64,000 nt of DNA from Pseudozyma flocculosa PF-1 (GCF_000417875.1 NW_006920885.1:358501-422500), one strand, 5' to 3'. Shown: positions 1-11,717, counted from the first letter of the stretch. The notes: generated by a model from the letters alone, not told the origin. Numbers and translations are program-made.

Positions 1-1825
1 GGACAAGGCTCGGGATACGACCGGCGCTCCGTGCACTCACCCTGCCGTGGAGTCGTTCGATGCACTCCTGCGCCACCTCGCGATCCCTCAGCCTCACAAA
101 GCCGACGCCGCGACTCTCGCCATTGGCGTCCGTGAGGATGCGGAGACTGACGACCGGGTGCGGGGAGAAGAGCTGCTCGAGTTGCTGTAAGAAGACGAGG
201 GCACGAAGGGCGAGGGCGGCCGCCATGACAGGCGAAGTCAGCCAGCAGGCTCGCACGTAGGACAGACGATCTCGATCACCACCGCCCGACGTCTCGCGAA
301 GTTGACTGGTAGACTCACCTGAGCGTTCAGCTTGACCGGAAGGCTGGTGAGTGCAGACGGGTCCAAACGCCGGCGAGAGCGAATCAAACGGTCAGCCTCA
401 CTCGCTGCGCCACTGCAGCGGAGGGGGGGAGGGGGGGTTGTTACTGATCGCGATGTGCCCTACTCACTTGCTCAGGTAGACGTTGGTCGAAGACTTGTCC
501 GCCATTCGCCTCAGCTTGGCGCTGAACGATTCCTGCTCGCAGTTCAGGAGGCGGGCCAGAGACCGAAGCGTCAGATTGAGGTGCACATTGACGACCGCGT
601 CCGTGGATCGAAAAGCATCAGAGAATCCCCGGACCACCCACCTTGGCGTACGAGCTCTGAAGGCCGTTGCTGGTGAAGAAGATGATGGCTCTCTGGGCCT
701 CTTCGGGAGTCGCGTACATCACGAAGCCGTACCTGTGGTCCGCGTTCGACGCGCGTGCAGTCGACAGACGTCGTCAGCTTTTCCTGAACGTGGCGCCGAG
801 GCGCCTGATGGTTGGCAAGAGAATCTGGCCGTGCTCACCCTTTGCAACGGCCGGTGTCCAGATCGAGCATGGCCTTGTGGCTGACGACGGTGCCGCACAT
901 GGATCCGAGGCGGTACAGGACGTCGTCGGTCGTCCTGCGGTGTGGTATGCGTGGGCAGCAGTAGTGTCAGCTTGTGTGCCGCTCCTGGAGTCGGGGCGCC
1001 GGGCTGGCCACCGCTTCTCACGATTCGGGCAGGTTGTTGACGTAGATGTTAGTCATGGCTCGCAGACTGCTGGCGTCGAGAAGCGTCGGCGGTGCAGATG
1101 CTGAATGGTGACGCGGAGCGCATGCAGCGAACAGGGACGATGTCAGCTGTCGAACCCGAAGCGTGGCAGTCGAGGCCGCGACGCAGCGACTCACCAGGCA
1201 TGGACAGCAACGCATCGCGCTGACGCTGCATCACTGAGGCTCGCTCGGCCTCGACCATGGCCGAAGCCTGGCGAGCGGCGAGCTCGCTGAGATGCATCTC
1301 CAGCTGCAGCGCCCTGATCTTGGCGTCCGAGGGCGTGTGGAGATCGGGCACGGTGAGGCCCGGCGGGGGAAAGACGCCAACGGTGCTGTCGAGCGGACCT
1401 CCGAGCATATCTCCTGGGAACGAGCTGACGCGAGAGCTGTTGCCTGGGTAGGTCGTCGTAGGGAAGGAGTCGGGCTCGAAGCCGGTATCGGAGGCTGGCT
1501 CGACGAAGAGCATCGGCGGCTCCGCGAAGGCGTCACGGAGCGTTCCAGCGGAAGGCGCCGAGGAGGGAGGTTCGAACTGCGGCATGAGTGGCCTGGTCGC
1601 CTGGGCGACGTTGCGGGTGGCGACGTGACTCTCAGGTTCGCGCGACGGCATCTCGGGAGCTTCGGCGGGGATTGCGGCGTCCCGGACGGCTGTCGAGGTG
1701 GCGTTGTCGGGGTCCGACTTGCCCTGGCCTCCGTTGGTCTTGCGAGACTGCGTGATGTCGGCGAGCGGCTCGCGGGTCGGAGCCTGCGTGGCGACCGGCT
1801 GATCCTTGATCGACTGCGACGACAT
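1..1825 (-). CDS. RBMS/MSSP-type two-RRM RNA-binding protein, 3' part beyond the window
   Basis: Single-stranded nucleic-acid-binding protein with two RNA recognition motifs. Seven exons fit one frame: 1825-1195, 1100-1022, 934-839, 732-642, 532-468, 343-319 and 184-41; a GTGAGT donor follows at 40-35, so the rest lies outside. The first ~210 residues are disordered and end in a short helix. RRM1 opens with TNIYVNNLP (RNP2) and has CKGYGFVMYATPEEAQ (RNP1). RRM2 follows after only ~25 residues with TNVYLSNLP and SRGVGFVRLRDREVA. The close RRM spacing, and phrases like SNGLQSSYAK and LRILTDANGESRGVGF, match the animal RBMS and related fungal family rather than Pab1 or Nop types. Start at MSSQSIKDQ is chosen because upstream in-frame sequence looks like untranslated leader. 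RNA targets cannot be told. The family assignment is firm; a role in post-transcriptional control is inferred. Confidence 0.85.
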
Positions 1826-4800
1826 GGCGAGCGAGCCTTGACTGACTGAGAGAGGGACGTTGGTCTGTCGTCGTCCGGGGGAGGTCTGGAGGAGCCGATG
1901 AGGTTCAGGATCCGAAGCCGTGGACGAATTGAATGCTGCGGCCGGTGGGTGAGCTGGATTGTATCGAGGGGAGGGGAGCGGTTGTCGTCTATCGAGACTC
2001 TTGCTGGGGTGGACCGAGGATAATGAGGGGACTATGCTGGGGAAGGTACGAAGGGAAGCGCGCAAGGACTTGGAGTGCCTGGCGACCCGCCTCGAGGATG
2101 CTGGTGTCGACGGGGCTGAGAGGTACGCTATGCTAGCTGCTGGAGCTGGTCGCTGTCTAGAACACGAGATGCGTTGAGAAAGGTCGCTGGAGGTAGCGTG
2201 GCGGATTGGTGGCTGGATGCTTGAGGCTCAGGACGAGGGGAGAGAGAGACTGGGAAAGGACGGCGCGGGGGTTTTGAGTTGGGGATGGAGGGAGAAAGGA
2301 GGGAAGGGGACGGGGCGAGCCTTCGGTCCTGGTTCTTATAGCCAGTCTGCCTGCTCCTGAACGCAGCAGCAGACAGAGAGCGCCCTTGGACCTCTGCGGT
2401 CTGATCGACCTCTTGTGCGTTCCTCCTCACGTCAGATCGACGACAGAAGCTGGGAGAGAGGCCAGATTCACTCTAGCGTGGCTCGACTGCGACGCTGCGC
2501 GTGGTCGGACAGCAACGAGATGCGGCGAGGGCATCTGGCCAAAGTTTCGCCTCCCCGCAGCCTCGTGGCGCAAAGGGGCGTACCAGAAACTCCTGGCCGC
2601 CGTGGAAGCGACGACGACGGCAGCAGCGACGACGTCCAGCAGGCGGGACGTACGGCTCAACGCCGACAGAGTCGAGTCGATGTCGTGCAGGAAGCCTTCC
2701 AGCGTGCGTGCTGCTCGAGAGCGGCGGCGTCGTCGATGCTCCAGCCTCGACACCTCTTCCTCCTCTGTCTCCACGCTGCCGGTCTTCGCTCTCTCCCGTT
2801 CTTGACTGTCCCGGTCTGTGCCTCGCTCTCCCTGCCCGCCATGCCCAACCGTCTGGCGGGCAAGCAGGTCAGCTCGACAGCGTCGCAGGCGTTCTGCTCG
2901 CCTTCACGCCTGCTTGCCCTTTCGCCTCGAGGCTAGCATCGTCGTCGTGGCGCTTGGTTTCTGCGAGGTTCGATGACGTCGGCGAGGCCACGCTTCGTCG
3001 CACGTACGCGCCAGCGAGGCGGATGTGCAGCTGAGTCGGTCGTGGCCATCGTCGTTGCCGTCGTCGTCGTCGTCGTTGGAAGGCAGTGGGCCCACCATGG
3101 CGGGCGTACGTGGAGTCAGAGTCGCTTCTCTTGGCTGGCGTCATTTTGTGGCGACAGGCAGGACGTGGAGTAGCCTTGCCTTGCCTGACGCGCATTCAGC
3201 CAGCCCGAAAACCCAGGCTAGGCCAGGCCAGGCCAGGCCGAGTGCGCAGCGTGACGGGCAGCAGGCAGGGCAAGCTGCTGGCAGGCCAGTTTGGCCGCCA
3301 AGCAGGCAGGCAGGCAGGCAAGCAGCCCGCCATCTGACACCGCACCGCACCGCGTCGAATCCATGCACGCCCAGCAGCTTTTCTGGCCCGCTTCGTTTCG
3401 GCGTCGGCTTGTCCCGTACGTGGCTTTGCTTTGCGCGCGCCTGCCCATGCCCTTGCTGCTTGCCTGCCGCCCTGCCTACCTTGACGTCCGACGCTCCTCC
3501 CAGCCTAGCTTGTCGGGTTGCCCGCTGCGTTGCCTCTGCGTCGATGCAGATGTCAAGCCGCTGCTTGCTTGGTTCCCCTCCGACAGCAGCTGAAGGGGCC
3601 TAGCTAGCTGACGGGCAAGCTTAGGGTCCGCCCTGTCTCCCCTTGCAGGAGAGCGGCCTGGGACGAACGGCAGCCCCGACGTCGCCCATTCGTATTGATC
3701 ACGGGCAGAGTAGAGTCTCTCCCGGGGCGCCAGAGCTCAAGCAAGGCACGAGCTCAACGAGCTGACTCCGGCCTCGAGCGTGCGTTCTGCCTGTTCGCGG
3801 GCAGCAGCGGACTGGAGCAGCGGTCTGGATCGGCCGCTCTGGCTCTATCTCTGTCGGACGCAGTCTGATCTGCCGGCCGCCTCTCGGGACCCGAGCACAG
3901 CTGTCTATGCGTGAAAGCCAGGCGCAGATCAGCTGGCTGCTCGTCGAGCTCGGTGCCAGCCGGCCAGCTAGTCTAGCCAGGCCAGCTTGCCGCGTCAGCC
4001 TTTTCTTTTCTAGCGAGAGCCTGGCTGGACCGGGCCGAACCGACGTCTGGCCCTCCCCAGCCTTGCTTGCTTGGCCTGGCCAGCCCCACACTCTGGCGGC
4101 TTGCGTCGGGCAAGGCGCTCTCAAATTCGCCAGCCTCCTGGCGCGTGCGCGTGTGCAGCAGAGGCAGGCGGGGCTCCTTCGCGAGCCCGATGGAAGCGAT
4201 GGCTGCCGTGCTTAGACGCCGCCGAGCTGGCTGCTCGACCGCCCAGCCTGCACCCGGCCGTGCGCGTGGGGCGACCTCCGGAACCGGCGCGATGGCTTTC
4301 CCCCGAGCCTGTCTGTCCGACAACGACCATCTCGGCAGCCTTCGCCCTCTCGACCTCAACGCCTTGGTGCTTCGCAGCTGAACGCACGGTGAGTGACAGA
4401 ATGAGGAGGCCGCGTTCACGCCTCGGATGCCGGCGACGACGACGGCTTGCTGATTCTCCGTGCGTGGGCCTGCCAGATTTGCCAGCGGCCCTTGTCCAGT
4501 TGCCCGTTCGGCCTTGAGGTCTCGCTCAGAGCGTCCGACGCTGAAGCCAGGAGGGAGGCTTGAGCTCTGTACCGCGGCGCCAGCTGGCTGTGTCCATACG
4601 CTGCCATTAAGGCCTGGCTGCAGCCGCCGTCGTTGCCAGGTGAGTAGGCGCGTGTCGCCTGCCTCTGGCTTGGTCACAGGGCGCTTGAGCTCCGGAAGAC
4701 TGGCTCTTGCGCCTCGTTCCCCTTTCGTTGCAGTGACCGGGTGCTCCATGCACGAAGACGGGAGGAGTGCAGGCTCCATAGGTGAGGGACCCCTTCCGGA

Positions 4801-5146
4801 CGAGCCCGAGCGAGGACGGGGAATGCCAAGTGATGGTGGAAAGCAAAAGCAAGGCAGCGCCCAGTACCCAGGGCGGTCTTGGACCCTGCTTGCTTGCTTG
4901 TCCGGAGACGGGCCACCCACGTGGCGCAGACGGGCGGCGGGGACGTGCAGCGCATTCGGCGCAGCCCATCCTCCAAGCTCAACACGACCTTGGGCTCTCC
5001 CCTGCACTCCCCTCCAGGCCATCTTCGACGTGATCACGGCAAGGCGACCTTCGTGTTGCTGAAACCGGTTCGCAGCGCAGCGTAGTGTACAAATACAGCC
5101 GACGTTCGTCGCTCCCTCCTTCTCGCCACACCTTGAGCCGCACCGC
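1826..5146. other. Gene-free interval with short direct GGCCA/GGCA arrays
   Basis: No reading frame here has a recognisable domain or exon-like structure. The left part must contain the promoter and leader of the RRM gene, and the right end the 3' region of the OB-fold gene. GGCCA units repeat around 3217-3240 and GGCA units around 3300-3325, with many scattered copies of related words to about 4100. Long open frames, such as one on minus from 5259 to 3973, are Ala/Arg/Ser/Gly-rich by-products of high GC. Confidence 0.6.
3217..3325. repeat. Short GGCCA and GGCA tandem arrays
   Basis: About four GGCCA units near 3218-3240 are followed by five GGCA units near 3303-3322. Similar arrays recur in other gene-free stretches of this window. 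Confidence 0.8.
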
Positions 5147-7312
5147 TCAGTCGTCGCGCTCGACCCCCTCGCCCTGCCGCCAGAGGACGTGGAGCTCGTA
5201 GACGCGCCGGCTCTTGTTGTCGAACCTCGCCACATCTGGGTCAAAGTTGGCCCTGCCATCCCGGCGCGGATCCGCGACGACGGAGCGGTAGCATAGCTCG
5301 ATCGACGTCGAGTTCCGCTCCGACCCGTGCGCCACCAGGCTGAGCGGTGCCGTCGTTGCTGCTGCTGCTGCTGCTGCTGCCGCCGCCCCTGCCGGTGAAG
5401 CCCGACGAGGGAAGCCAGAGCCCAATCGGTTGCGTCGGCTTGTCAACGCAGCAGCCCCGATGCCAGTCGCAGCACCGCTTGCGGAAGCAGGGCTGTTGAC
5501 GATGCTGACCCGCTGCAGCGCGATCACGTCGCCCGCCCGCAGCGGTCGGGGATCCGTCGAGCGCAGCATCCCTACAAGACTGTCCAGCGATCGATCGCTC
5601 CAGTTGCTGTCGGCATCGGTGCCCAGGCTGCTTCCGTACGACTGCGGCGCGTTGGTCGTGTCGTCGAGAGCGCTGCGACCAGAGGCATCCCTGCGCCTCT
5701 GCCAACGTCTGCGACTATCATCCTCGTCGCCGTCCGCATCGCCGTTCCAGCGCCGGCCGCGTGGTTTGGAGACGTCTGCGTAGCCAATAGAGGCGGAATC
5801 GTCATCGCCTCCCACCACCCAGCCCCTTGCCAGGCTTCCCCAAAGAATCACTTTGAAGAAGTACTTCTCGCCTCGACCGCCCTGCCCACCATCCGGCCTT
5901 CCGTCCATGACGACGAGCTCCACCCGTTCGGTCTTGCCAGAGTGCAGATCAAAGCCGACGCCAGCCGCGCCATCCGTCCTCGCCCGCTTGGCGGCATTGG
6001 CGACGCTATCCGTCGGGTACTTGGCATTGACGTAGCTGACCTCTCCCACCTCCTTGATGACGACCAGCAGGTTGACCTTGCCGCCAGTGAGGCCGGCAGC
6101 TGCAGCGGTGCGGGCGCCATAGCCCAGCGGAGCATGGTGGCCCTGAAGGTAGGCTTGCGGCTGCGCCAGGATGCGCGAGAGGGGCGTGATCGAGGCGAGC
6201 GCAAAGTGCAGTGTCGGCGGCGGTGGGATCGAGTCCAGGCCGAGCGATTCGGTGGTGCCCTCGGAACATTCGGATCCTCCTTGGCCCAGGTCGAGCACCT
6301 GGCTCTCACTGTCCTCGAGCAATAGGGAGGCGTCATCGTCCTCTTTGTTGTCCGCTCGCGAGATGGTGGTCGAGGGCGGGTCCCTCTGTGGCAGAGAGAG
6401 ACGTTCCGATCGCCGTAGACGGTCGATGGCAGGGTGCACCTTGGGGACAAGAGGTGCGGCAGTGCGACGCGGAATTCGCCTGGACCCATCCCTCAGCACG
6501 CTGGACGACGCTGCGCTAACATCGGGGTCAACGGCGGTGCTGTCTGCAGCTGCCTGCTCCCGAGGAGCGTTCACAAGGAGTCTGGTTCCGTCCGAGCGCG
6601 ATTCCGTTGCACGGTGGGGCGGCCGCAATCGAGATGCAGAGCGAGAGAAGAAGGAAAAGCGGCAGACGGAAGATACGTTGCCCCGATGGCCTTGCCCTCC
6701 TCTCGATGTCGTATCTGCCGCCGAATCCGCCGTCGTATCTGCCGCCGCCGGCAAGTGTTGTCGATGAGCGTCTGTCTCTCGTTGCCGCACCATGCTTTCA
6801 TCAGATGGCCCTGTTTTCGGCAGAGTCTCTGCTCGAGCCGCTCCTTGGTCCGCCTCGGCCATCAAGACGATGCGGCTGCGATCTGCCGCATCATCTGCCT
6901 CCCCATCTTGACCGTCTATGCGCACGGCATCTTGGCGTACGGAGAGTCTACTTGGCCTCTTGATGATCGAAGAGCCTGCCTCGATCCTGCTGCGCTTGGT
7001 CGCCGGCGCGGGGCGGTCGGGTGTCTCGATGACGAGGACGGGCGAACGTCTGATGCGCACCCGCTTCGAAACGGTGCTCCGGACGGGCTGGCTTGCGTGG
7101 TCGCTGCCGGCCTGATTGAGAGCGTCTCGCTGGCCGATATCGGTCGGCTGCGAGGCATGATTACGATCCAGCCCAGCGTCTACTGGTGGATCTTGCGACC
7201 TGGGTTGGGCGAGGCTGGTCGTGGTGCTTGCCCATGATGTCGACGAGGTGGCAAAGTGGGAGAGCGAGGGCGGCGGCAGGAAGACGACGAACGAAGGCGG
7301 CCCCGACGACAT
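5147..7312 (-). CDS. Orphan protein with C-terminal OB-fold-like region (Shieldin-2/RPA-like candidate)
   Basis: Single-exon frame of 721 residues starting at MSSGPPSF. The first ~400 residues are disordered, rich in Ser/Arg/Asp, with basic patches (KRVRIRRSP, ATKRSRIE) that could be nuclear signals. From about residue 415 the sequence becomes ordered: GGKVNLLVVIKEVGEV, then ERVELVVMDGRP, YFFKVILWG and LRAGDVIALQRVSIV. This is the strand order of a single-stranded-DNA-binding OB fold, with the 'K-x-LW' and 'GD-hydrophobic' signatures seen in RPA and in Shieldin-2. A later segment (ELCYRSVVADP, then FDPDVARF) may be a second part of the fold, interrupted by an Ala run. I do not recognise the gene with certainty. 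A role in DNA repair or telomere biology is inference. It shares a 302-bp upstream region with Saf4. Confidence 0.6.
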   Translation of the reverse strand: MSSGPPSFVVFLPPPSLSHFATSSTSWASTTTSLAQPRSQDPPVDAGLDRNHASQPTDIGQRDALNQAGSDHASQPVRSTVSKRVRIRRSPVLVIETPDRPAPATKRSRIEAGSSIIKRPSRLSVRQDAVRIDGQDGEADDAADRSRIVLMAEADQGAARAETLPKTGPSDESMVRQRETDAHRQHLPAAADTTADSAADTTSRGGQGHRGNVSSVCRFSFFSRSASRLRPPHRATESRSDGTRLLVNAPREQAAADSTAVDPDVSAASSSVLRDGSRRIPRRTAAPLVPKVHPAIDRLRRSERLSLPQRDPPSTTISRADNKEDDDASLLLEDSESQVLDLGQGGSECSEGTTESLGLDSIPPPPTLHFALASITPLSRILAQPQAYLQGHHAPLGYGARTAAAAGLTGGKVNLLVVIKEVGEVSYVNAKYPTDSVANAAKRARTDGAAGVGFDLHSGKTERVELVVMDGRPDGGQGGRGEKYFFKVILWGSLARGWVVGGDDDSASIGYADVSKPRGRRWNGDADGDEDDSRRRWQRRRDASGRSALDDTTNAPQSYGSSLGTDADSNWSDRSLDSLVGMLRSTDPRPLRAGDVIALQRVSIVNSPASASGAATGIGAAALTSRRNRLGSGFPRRASPAGAAAAAAAAAATTAPLSLVAHGSERNSTSIELCYRSVVADPRRDGRANFDPDVARFDNKSRRVYELHVLWRQGEGVERDD

Positions 7313-7614
7313 GGGGGAAGGACGCTCCCGGCTATCGCCAGAGCAGGTGCATGTCGCGGGGAGCAGAGTGGCTGCGTTGAGTCGGCGGTCGATGAGGTGG
7401 TGGTCGAAGATGAAGGTTATGGTGGGGACCCCCTCAGACCAACACTCGGCCGCACGCGGTCTGCAAAGACGGCGCGCCAAAGGAGGCGGGTGGAGGCTGA
7501 GCTGCCTCTCTGCCCTCTTCTCCTCCTCCCAACCACCACTACTACCACCACCGCAACCGCCACCCAGCCCCTCTCCATCTTCATCTCGCGTCCCCCTAGC
7601 CGCCGTCGCCCATC
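7313..7614. promoter_or_regulatory. Divergent promoter, OB-fold gene / Saf4
   Basis: 302 bp separate the two start codons. The right half has a C-rich, CCACC/ACTACC-type pyrimidine tract just before the plus-strand ATG, typical of a short fungal leader. No TATA box is evident. Confidence 0.5.
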
Positions 7615-8856
7615 ATGCAGGGCTTTGGCATGGGCCGCTACCGGCCCCCGGACGCCGACCCGACCAAGCAGTCCTTCAACCAGGGCCGCCACCCGCTCGG
7701 CGTGCGCGCGCGCAAAATCGACCAGGGCATCCTCGTCGTCCGCTTCGAGCTGCCCTTCAACATCTGGTGCGCCGGCTGCGACAACCACATCGGCCAGGGC
7801 GTGCGCTACAACGCCGAAAAGAGGCACGTCGGCGACTACTATTCGACAAAGATATGGGCGTTCCGGTGCAAGTGCCACCTCTGCTCAAAGTGGTTCGAGA
7901 TCCGCACCGATCCAAAGGTGGGTGGCGTGGCCTCATCTCGAACGCATCGGGAACGGCCCACTGGCGTTGCGACGGCCTTCTGACCCTTTGGTCTTCACCC
8001 CTTTTGCACCGACAGAACGCACGCTACATCGTCCAGGAAGGTGCGAGGCAGCAGAACCAGGAGTGGGATCCAGAGGAAAACGGCGGTCACCCAATCTACG
8101 GTGAGACTTCGACGGCAGCTTCCTCGATCTGCTCCCACCACGACAGCAGCTGACGCCCTTCACTCTTCCTCTCTCGCCCTCGTTGCAGACGAATCGGCCG
8201 CCGCTGGTCCCTCGAAGCCGCTCGACGCCTTCAGCCAGCTGGAGAAGCGCGAGAGCGACCGCGACAAGGCGCTGCGGCTGACCGACCGCGTGCTGGAGCT
8301 CGAGGAGCACAGCGAGGCCCGGTGGTCGGACCCGTATACGCTCAACGCCAAGCTGCGCAGCTCGTTTCGCAAGGACAAGCGGGTCCGGACCGACAAGCTC
8401 ATCCGCGACCTCGAGCTCAAGGAGCGAATCGGGTGGAGGGAGGATGCCGTGCTCGCCGACGATCACACGCCATCCTCGACGACGCCGAGGGACCCGGCCA
8501 ATGGGCGGCTAGAAGCCGGAGCGCAGTGGCAAGACGCGAGGCTGGCCATGCAGGCCGAACGCCTAGGTCGAGGCGCAAAGGCGCTCGAGGGCCCAGCGCC
8601 ATCGACCGCTCGCTCCGGCGGGCAGCGGCAATCGACGTCGTCCCTCGGCAAGGCCAGCCCCTCGTCCTCGTCCTCACGAAAGACGTCCACCGCTTCAAAG
8701 CCACGCAAGACGGCCTCTAGCGCGGCGGCGGGAACTAATGCAAAGGCAAAGGCATCCGCCGTCGAGGCGCTCCGCCGTCAGCTGATCGCCAACACCCGCA
8801 AGAAGCAGGACCCGTTCCTGCAGCAGCTCGACCGCCACGTCGCTCAACGGCGCTGA
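7615..8856 (+). CDS. Saf4/CCDC130-type spliceosome-associated protein (CWC16 family)
   Basis: Splicing factor of the Yju2/CWC16 family, CCDC130 branch, which associates with the catalytic spliceosome. Exons 7615-7917, 8016-8100 and 8189-8856 give 351 residues. Residues 1-130 carry the diagnostic block: RYRPPDADPTK, then HPLGVRARKIDQGILVVRFE, then FNIWCAGCDNHIGQGVRYNA and FRCKCHLCSKWFEIRTDP. The zinc-binding cysteines are two CxxC pairs (52/55 and 87/90). NARYIVQEGARQQNQEWDP follows, as in CCDC130 rather than Yju2. The middle has a charged helix (SDRDKALRLTDRVLELEE), and the tail is Ser/Lys-rich ending in a short helix. Both introns have standard GTGGGT/GTGAGA donors and CAG acceptors. Identification is confident. 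Confidence 0.92.
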
Positions 8857-9026
8857 CGACAGGCATTCTCTCCAGCTCCCGGCCCCTTGCAATCCCGCCC
8901 TGCACAGCTTTGTGATTTGGCTCCTCGGAGTCCGCTGTATTTGTACTCCTTCCGCGTCCGTCTCGTGCACGTATACCTTGCGCTACGCCGTTCCTTCTTG
9001 CCGTTGCCGGTCGCCGTGCGATGCTC

Positions 9027-10811
9027 TCACCGCCTCGAGCGCATGAGGGCGAGGAAAGCCTCCTTGTCTTCCCAGCCCAAGTTTGTCCTCCTCAGGCGAG
9101 ATCTGGTTTGGCAAAGCAGCAAGAGGGGAGGGACAAGCAGGAGGCGAGAAAGTCAGCGTTTGCTCTCGCTCGATGGAGGCCCACACATGGCACCGGTCGA
9201 TACCCACAGGTTTGCCACGAGGCCGGCACAAGCATCCGCGAGCGGATCGAGGACGTCGACATTGACGCTGGCCGGATCGGCCACGTACTGGCGGCCCGTG
9301 GGCGATTCGGAAGGGTCGAGGAGGCGCACCGTCAGTGCGCGCGGCACCGGCAGCGTGCAGACGAGCGACCACATGTGCCGGAGCGGGTTCCAGCCCGTCT
9401 CGTCGGCGGAGCCAGAGGAAGCAGGGCCGAGGTGGGTGGGCACCGAGAGGGTTGTCGTTGAGAGCAGGTTGGAGGGCGGGTCGTGCTTGAATGAAAGGAG
9501 ATACAGGTTCGACTGGCCCGCGCCGATCTGGAGCGCTCCGGATCGGCGATAGACGAGCCGCCAGGACGCGGGGAACACCGTCGAGAAGCGCAGCAAACCC
9601 CGGTTGTTGGACGTGACCAGCTGCGGATCGAGTCGGCAACAGAAGGCAGAAGAAGAGGAATGCGTGAGCACGATGGGACAACTCGACTGCCTTTCTTGCT
9701 ACCCCTCCAGCGGGCGCCCCCTTTGATGCGCACCTCGGGGAAGACGACGACGGGCGCCTCTGCGCTCTCGGCGATTTGGTCCAGCCTCAGCGGCGTGCCG
9801 GCATCCTTTGACCCCTCAACGAGCGGGGTGTAACCGGTCCTGCGGATCATCTCCCACAGCCCGGCCCTGCGGAAGCCCTTGACGTCGCGGATCTCGGTCG
9901 TGGCCTGCTCGGCGCCGGGCGTCTCGATGCGCGTATTGGCCGACATGGCATTCTTCTTGGGCGTGCCTCGGCGGGGCGTCGTCGCACCGCCAGGCGTCGA
10001 CGTGGCCGACGAGCTGGCGCCGCTCGGCGGCCGGCTCGACGCCGAGACGATGGGCAGCACGAAGACGGGCGCGAAGCGGGCTGCGAGGTAGAGCAGATCG
10101 GTCCAAGACGTCGAGTTGGCGACGATGATGTCCCCCTTGCCCGGTGCGAAGACGATCGAGGAGGATGCAGACGTGGCTCGCCTGTTTGCGGCGCGCACCC
10201 AGTGCAGCAGGTGCAGCATATAGCAGACGTTTTCGACGTCTGGTCAGATGGATGCTCGGCAGGATCGGTGCTGCGGCGTCCACGTTCAGGGCACTCACCC
10301 GCGGCTGCGTAGAGATATCTTCTCCTCTCTGATGCTGTAGAAGCCGAACAATGCCAGAATGGCCCGCGCGAAAAAGGCGTTACCGCGGCCGAGCGGGGCT
10401 CCCAGGTTCGCCAGAGCCCATATGCCAGCGAAGAGGGCGATGAGGAGCGACCGCAGCGCTCCAAACACCAGGCTGAATGGGAGGAGGACGTAAGAGAAGG
10501 ACGACGCCGAGCTCGCCGGCTACGATGCGGGTGCAGACAGGGACAGCGAGGTAGAGGGGTCCTCGGGCATCAGCAACGGCGGCCACGGAGATCGATGCTA
10601 GACCTGGTAGGGGACATGCTCACGGGCACAGGGTTGAGGAAGACCTGCCGCGCAGTCCAAGCAGCGTAGGAGAAGGTTGGGGTGATGGTCGGTCGCACTG
10701 GCAGGTCAGCGGGGCGTCTTGTCTTGGTCAGGCGAGTGGACGGTCCAGCCATGCCTGCCTCACCTGAATGCCCGTACCGGCGTCCCTGAAGCGGGAGAAC
10801 TTCTCGGCCAT
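9027..10811 (-). CDS. LOA1: Loa1-type lysophosphatidic acid acyltransferase
   Basis: Membrane acyltransferase of the yeast Loa1/Vps66 family, which acylates lysophosphatidic acid in ER and lipid-droplet membranes. Five exons (10811-10764, 10519-10299, 10181-9734, 9620-9208, 9102-9027) sum to 401 residues. The tiny first exon encodes EKFSRFRDAGTGIQ, matching the conserved Loa1 start. A hydrophobic segment, LVFGALRSLLIALFAGIWAL, is the membrane anchor. GDIIVANSTSWTDLLYLA is the family's version of the acyltransferase block I, with Ser where most PlsC enzymes have the catalytic His. VVFPE then TSNNRGLL is block III, split by an intron. The end, TNLGWEDKEAFLALM, is also a Loa1 hallmark. It converges on Saf4 with 170 bp between stop codons. 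Some splice sites (the acceptors at 10182 and 9103) were chosen to keep frame. Confidence 0.85.
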
Positions 10812-11717
10812 CGTCTTCGGATCGAAGGAAAGTGCAATCTGTCCGGAGTGTATGGAAAGACGGTGGCGGCCGTGCGAGGGCGAGGCGGGGGCTGAAGGCG
10901 GTGGAAGAAGAGCGAGGTGGATAAAGGTGCTCACGAGAAGAAGGCAGGGGACGGCCCGCACGCAGGTCGTCCGCAGCTCCTTCGCAGACTACAAGACACG
11001 CGCGCGACCTCTGCTCCACACCCGACCACATCTTCCATGGCGTCCCTCCGCCCTGCGATCCTTCCTTCCTTCGACTTCGCCTGGCGCCTCTGCCGGGCAG
11101 CCCGCGACACGTTAAACGACCAAGCGTACAGACCAACACACGAGACACGAGGCCATCGGCACGCGAGGATGCGGGACCAAATCCGGGAGAGCGGGAGAAG
11201 CAACAGCCAGCCAGTCGGTGGAAGGGCGGTTCTGATTTTGGTTTATAGACAGTGCGGCCCCGTCCCTCCATGGAGGGGGCGCACGATGGGCTGTGATGCG
11301 AGAAGCAAAAGGGGGAAGAGGACGGGCGGGGGTAGCGTGCGCGTGTAGTAGAGGTACATCGTGAACCTTAGACAGGAGAAGGGACAACGACGACGACAAC
11401 GGGTAGACGGGGAGAACAACACAGGAGCCCAAAGAGAAACCGCGCGGGGCGCAGGTGCTTTCTAGGTTGGAGGGGAACAGAGAGGGGGTAGCACCTTGCT
11501 CCGTGGGTGTCCTCGAGGAGCTCCTCGAGCGCGCGTCCGTCCGTCACCGAGATCGCCGAGGTGAGCGCCATCGCAAGCGAATCGCAAGCGAGGATGCTGA
11601 CGATCGCCTTCCGCCACCGGCAGCGACGCCGCCGCCGTCGACGGGGCCTCGGCTCCCGGCATCATCGAGCCCGGTGGGCTACGACTGCAACGTCGTCCAA
11701 GCGAGACCACGAGGGGT
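10812..11717. other. Intergenic: Loa1 upstream region and ADP/ATP-carrier 3' region
   Basis: Both flanking genes are on minus, so this 906-bp stretch holds the carrier's 3' region and the Loa1 promoter and leader. I see no coding exon. It has CGACGACGACAAC-type short runs near 11385-11400 but no strong repeat. Confidence 0.5.

Noticed and set aside
3973..5259. Minus-strand open frame of 428 codons
   Set aside because: It overlaps the end of the OB-fold gene in another frame and has no ordered segment or homology I can recognise.
10182..10298. Acceptor near 10240 for Loa1 exon 3
   Set aside because: It gives a pleasing pyrimidine/branch context but shifts the frame away from the catalytic block; the acceptor at 10182 keeps it.
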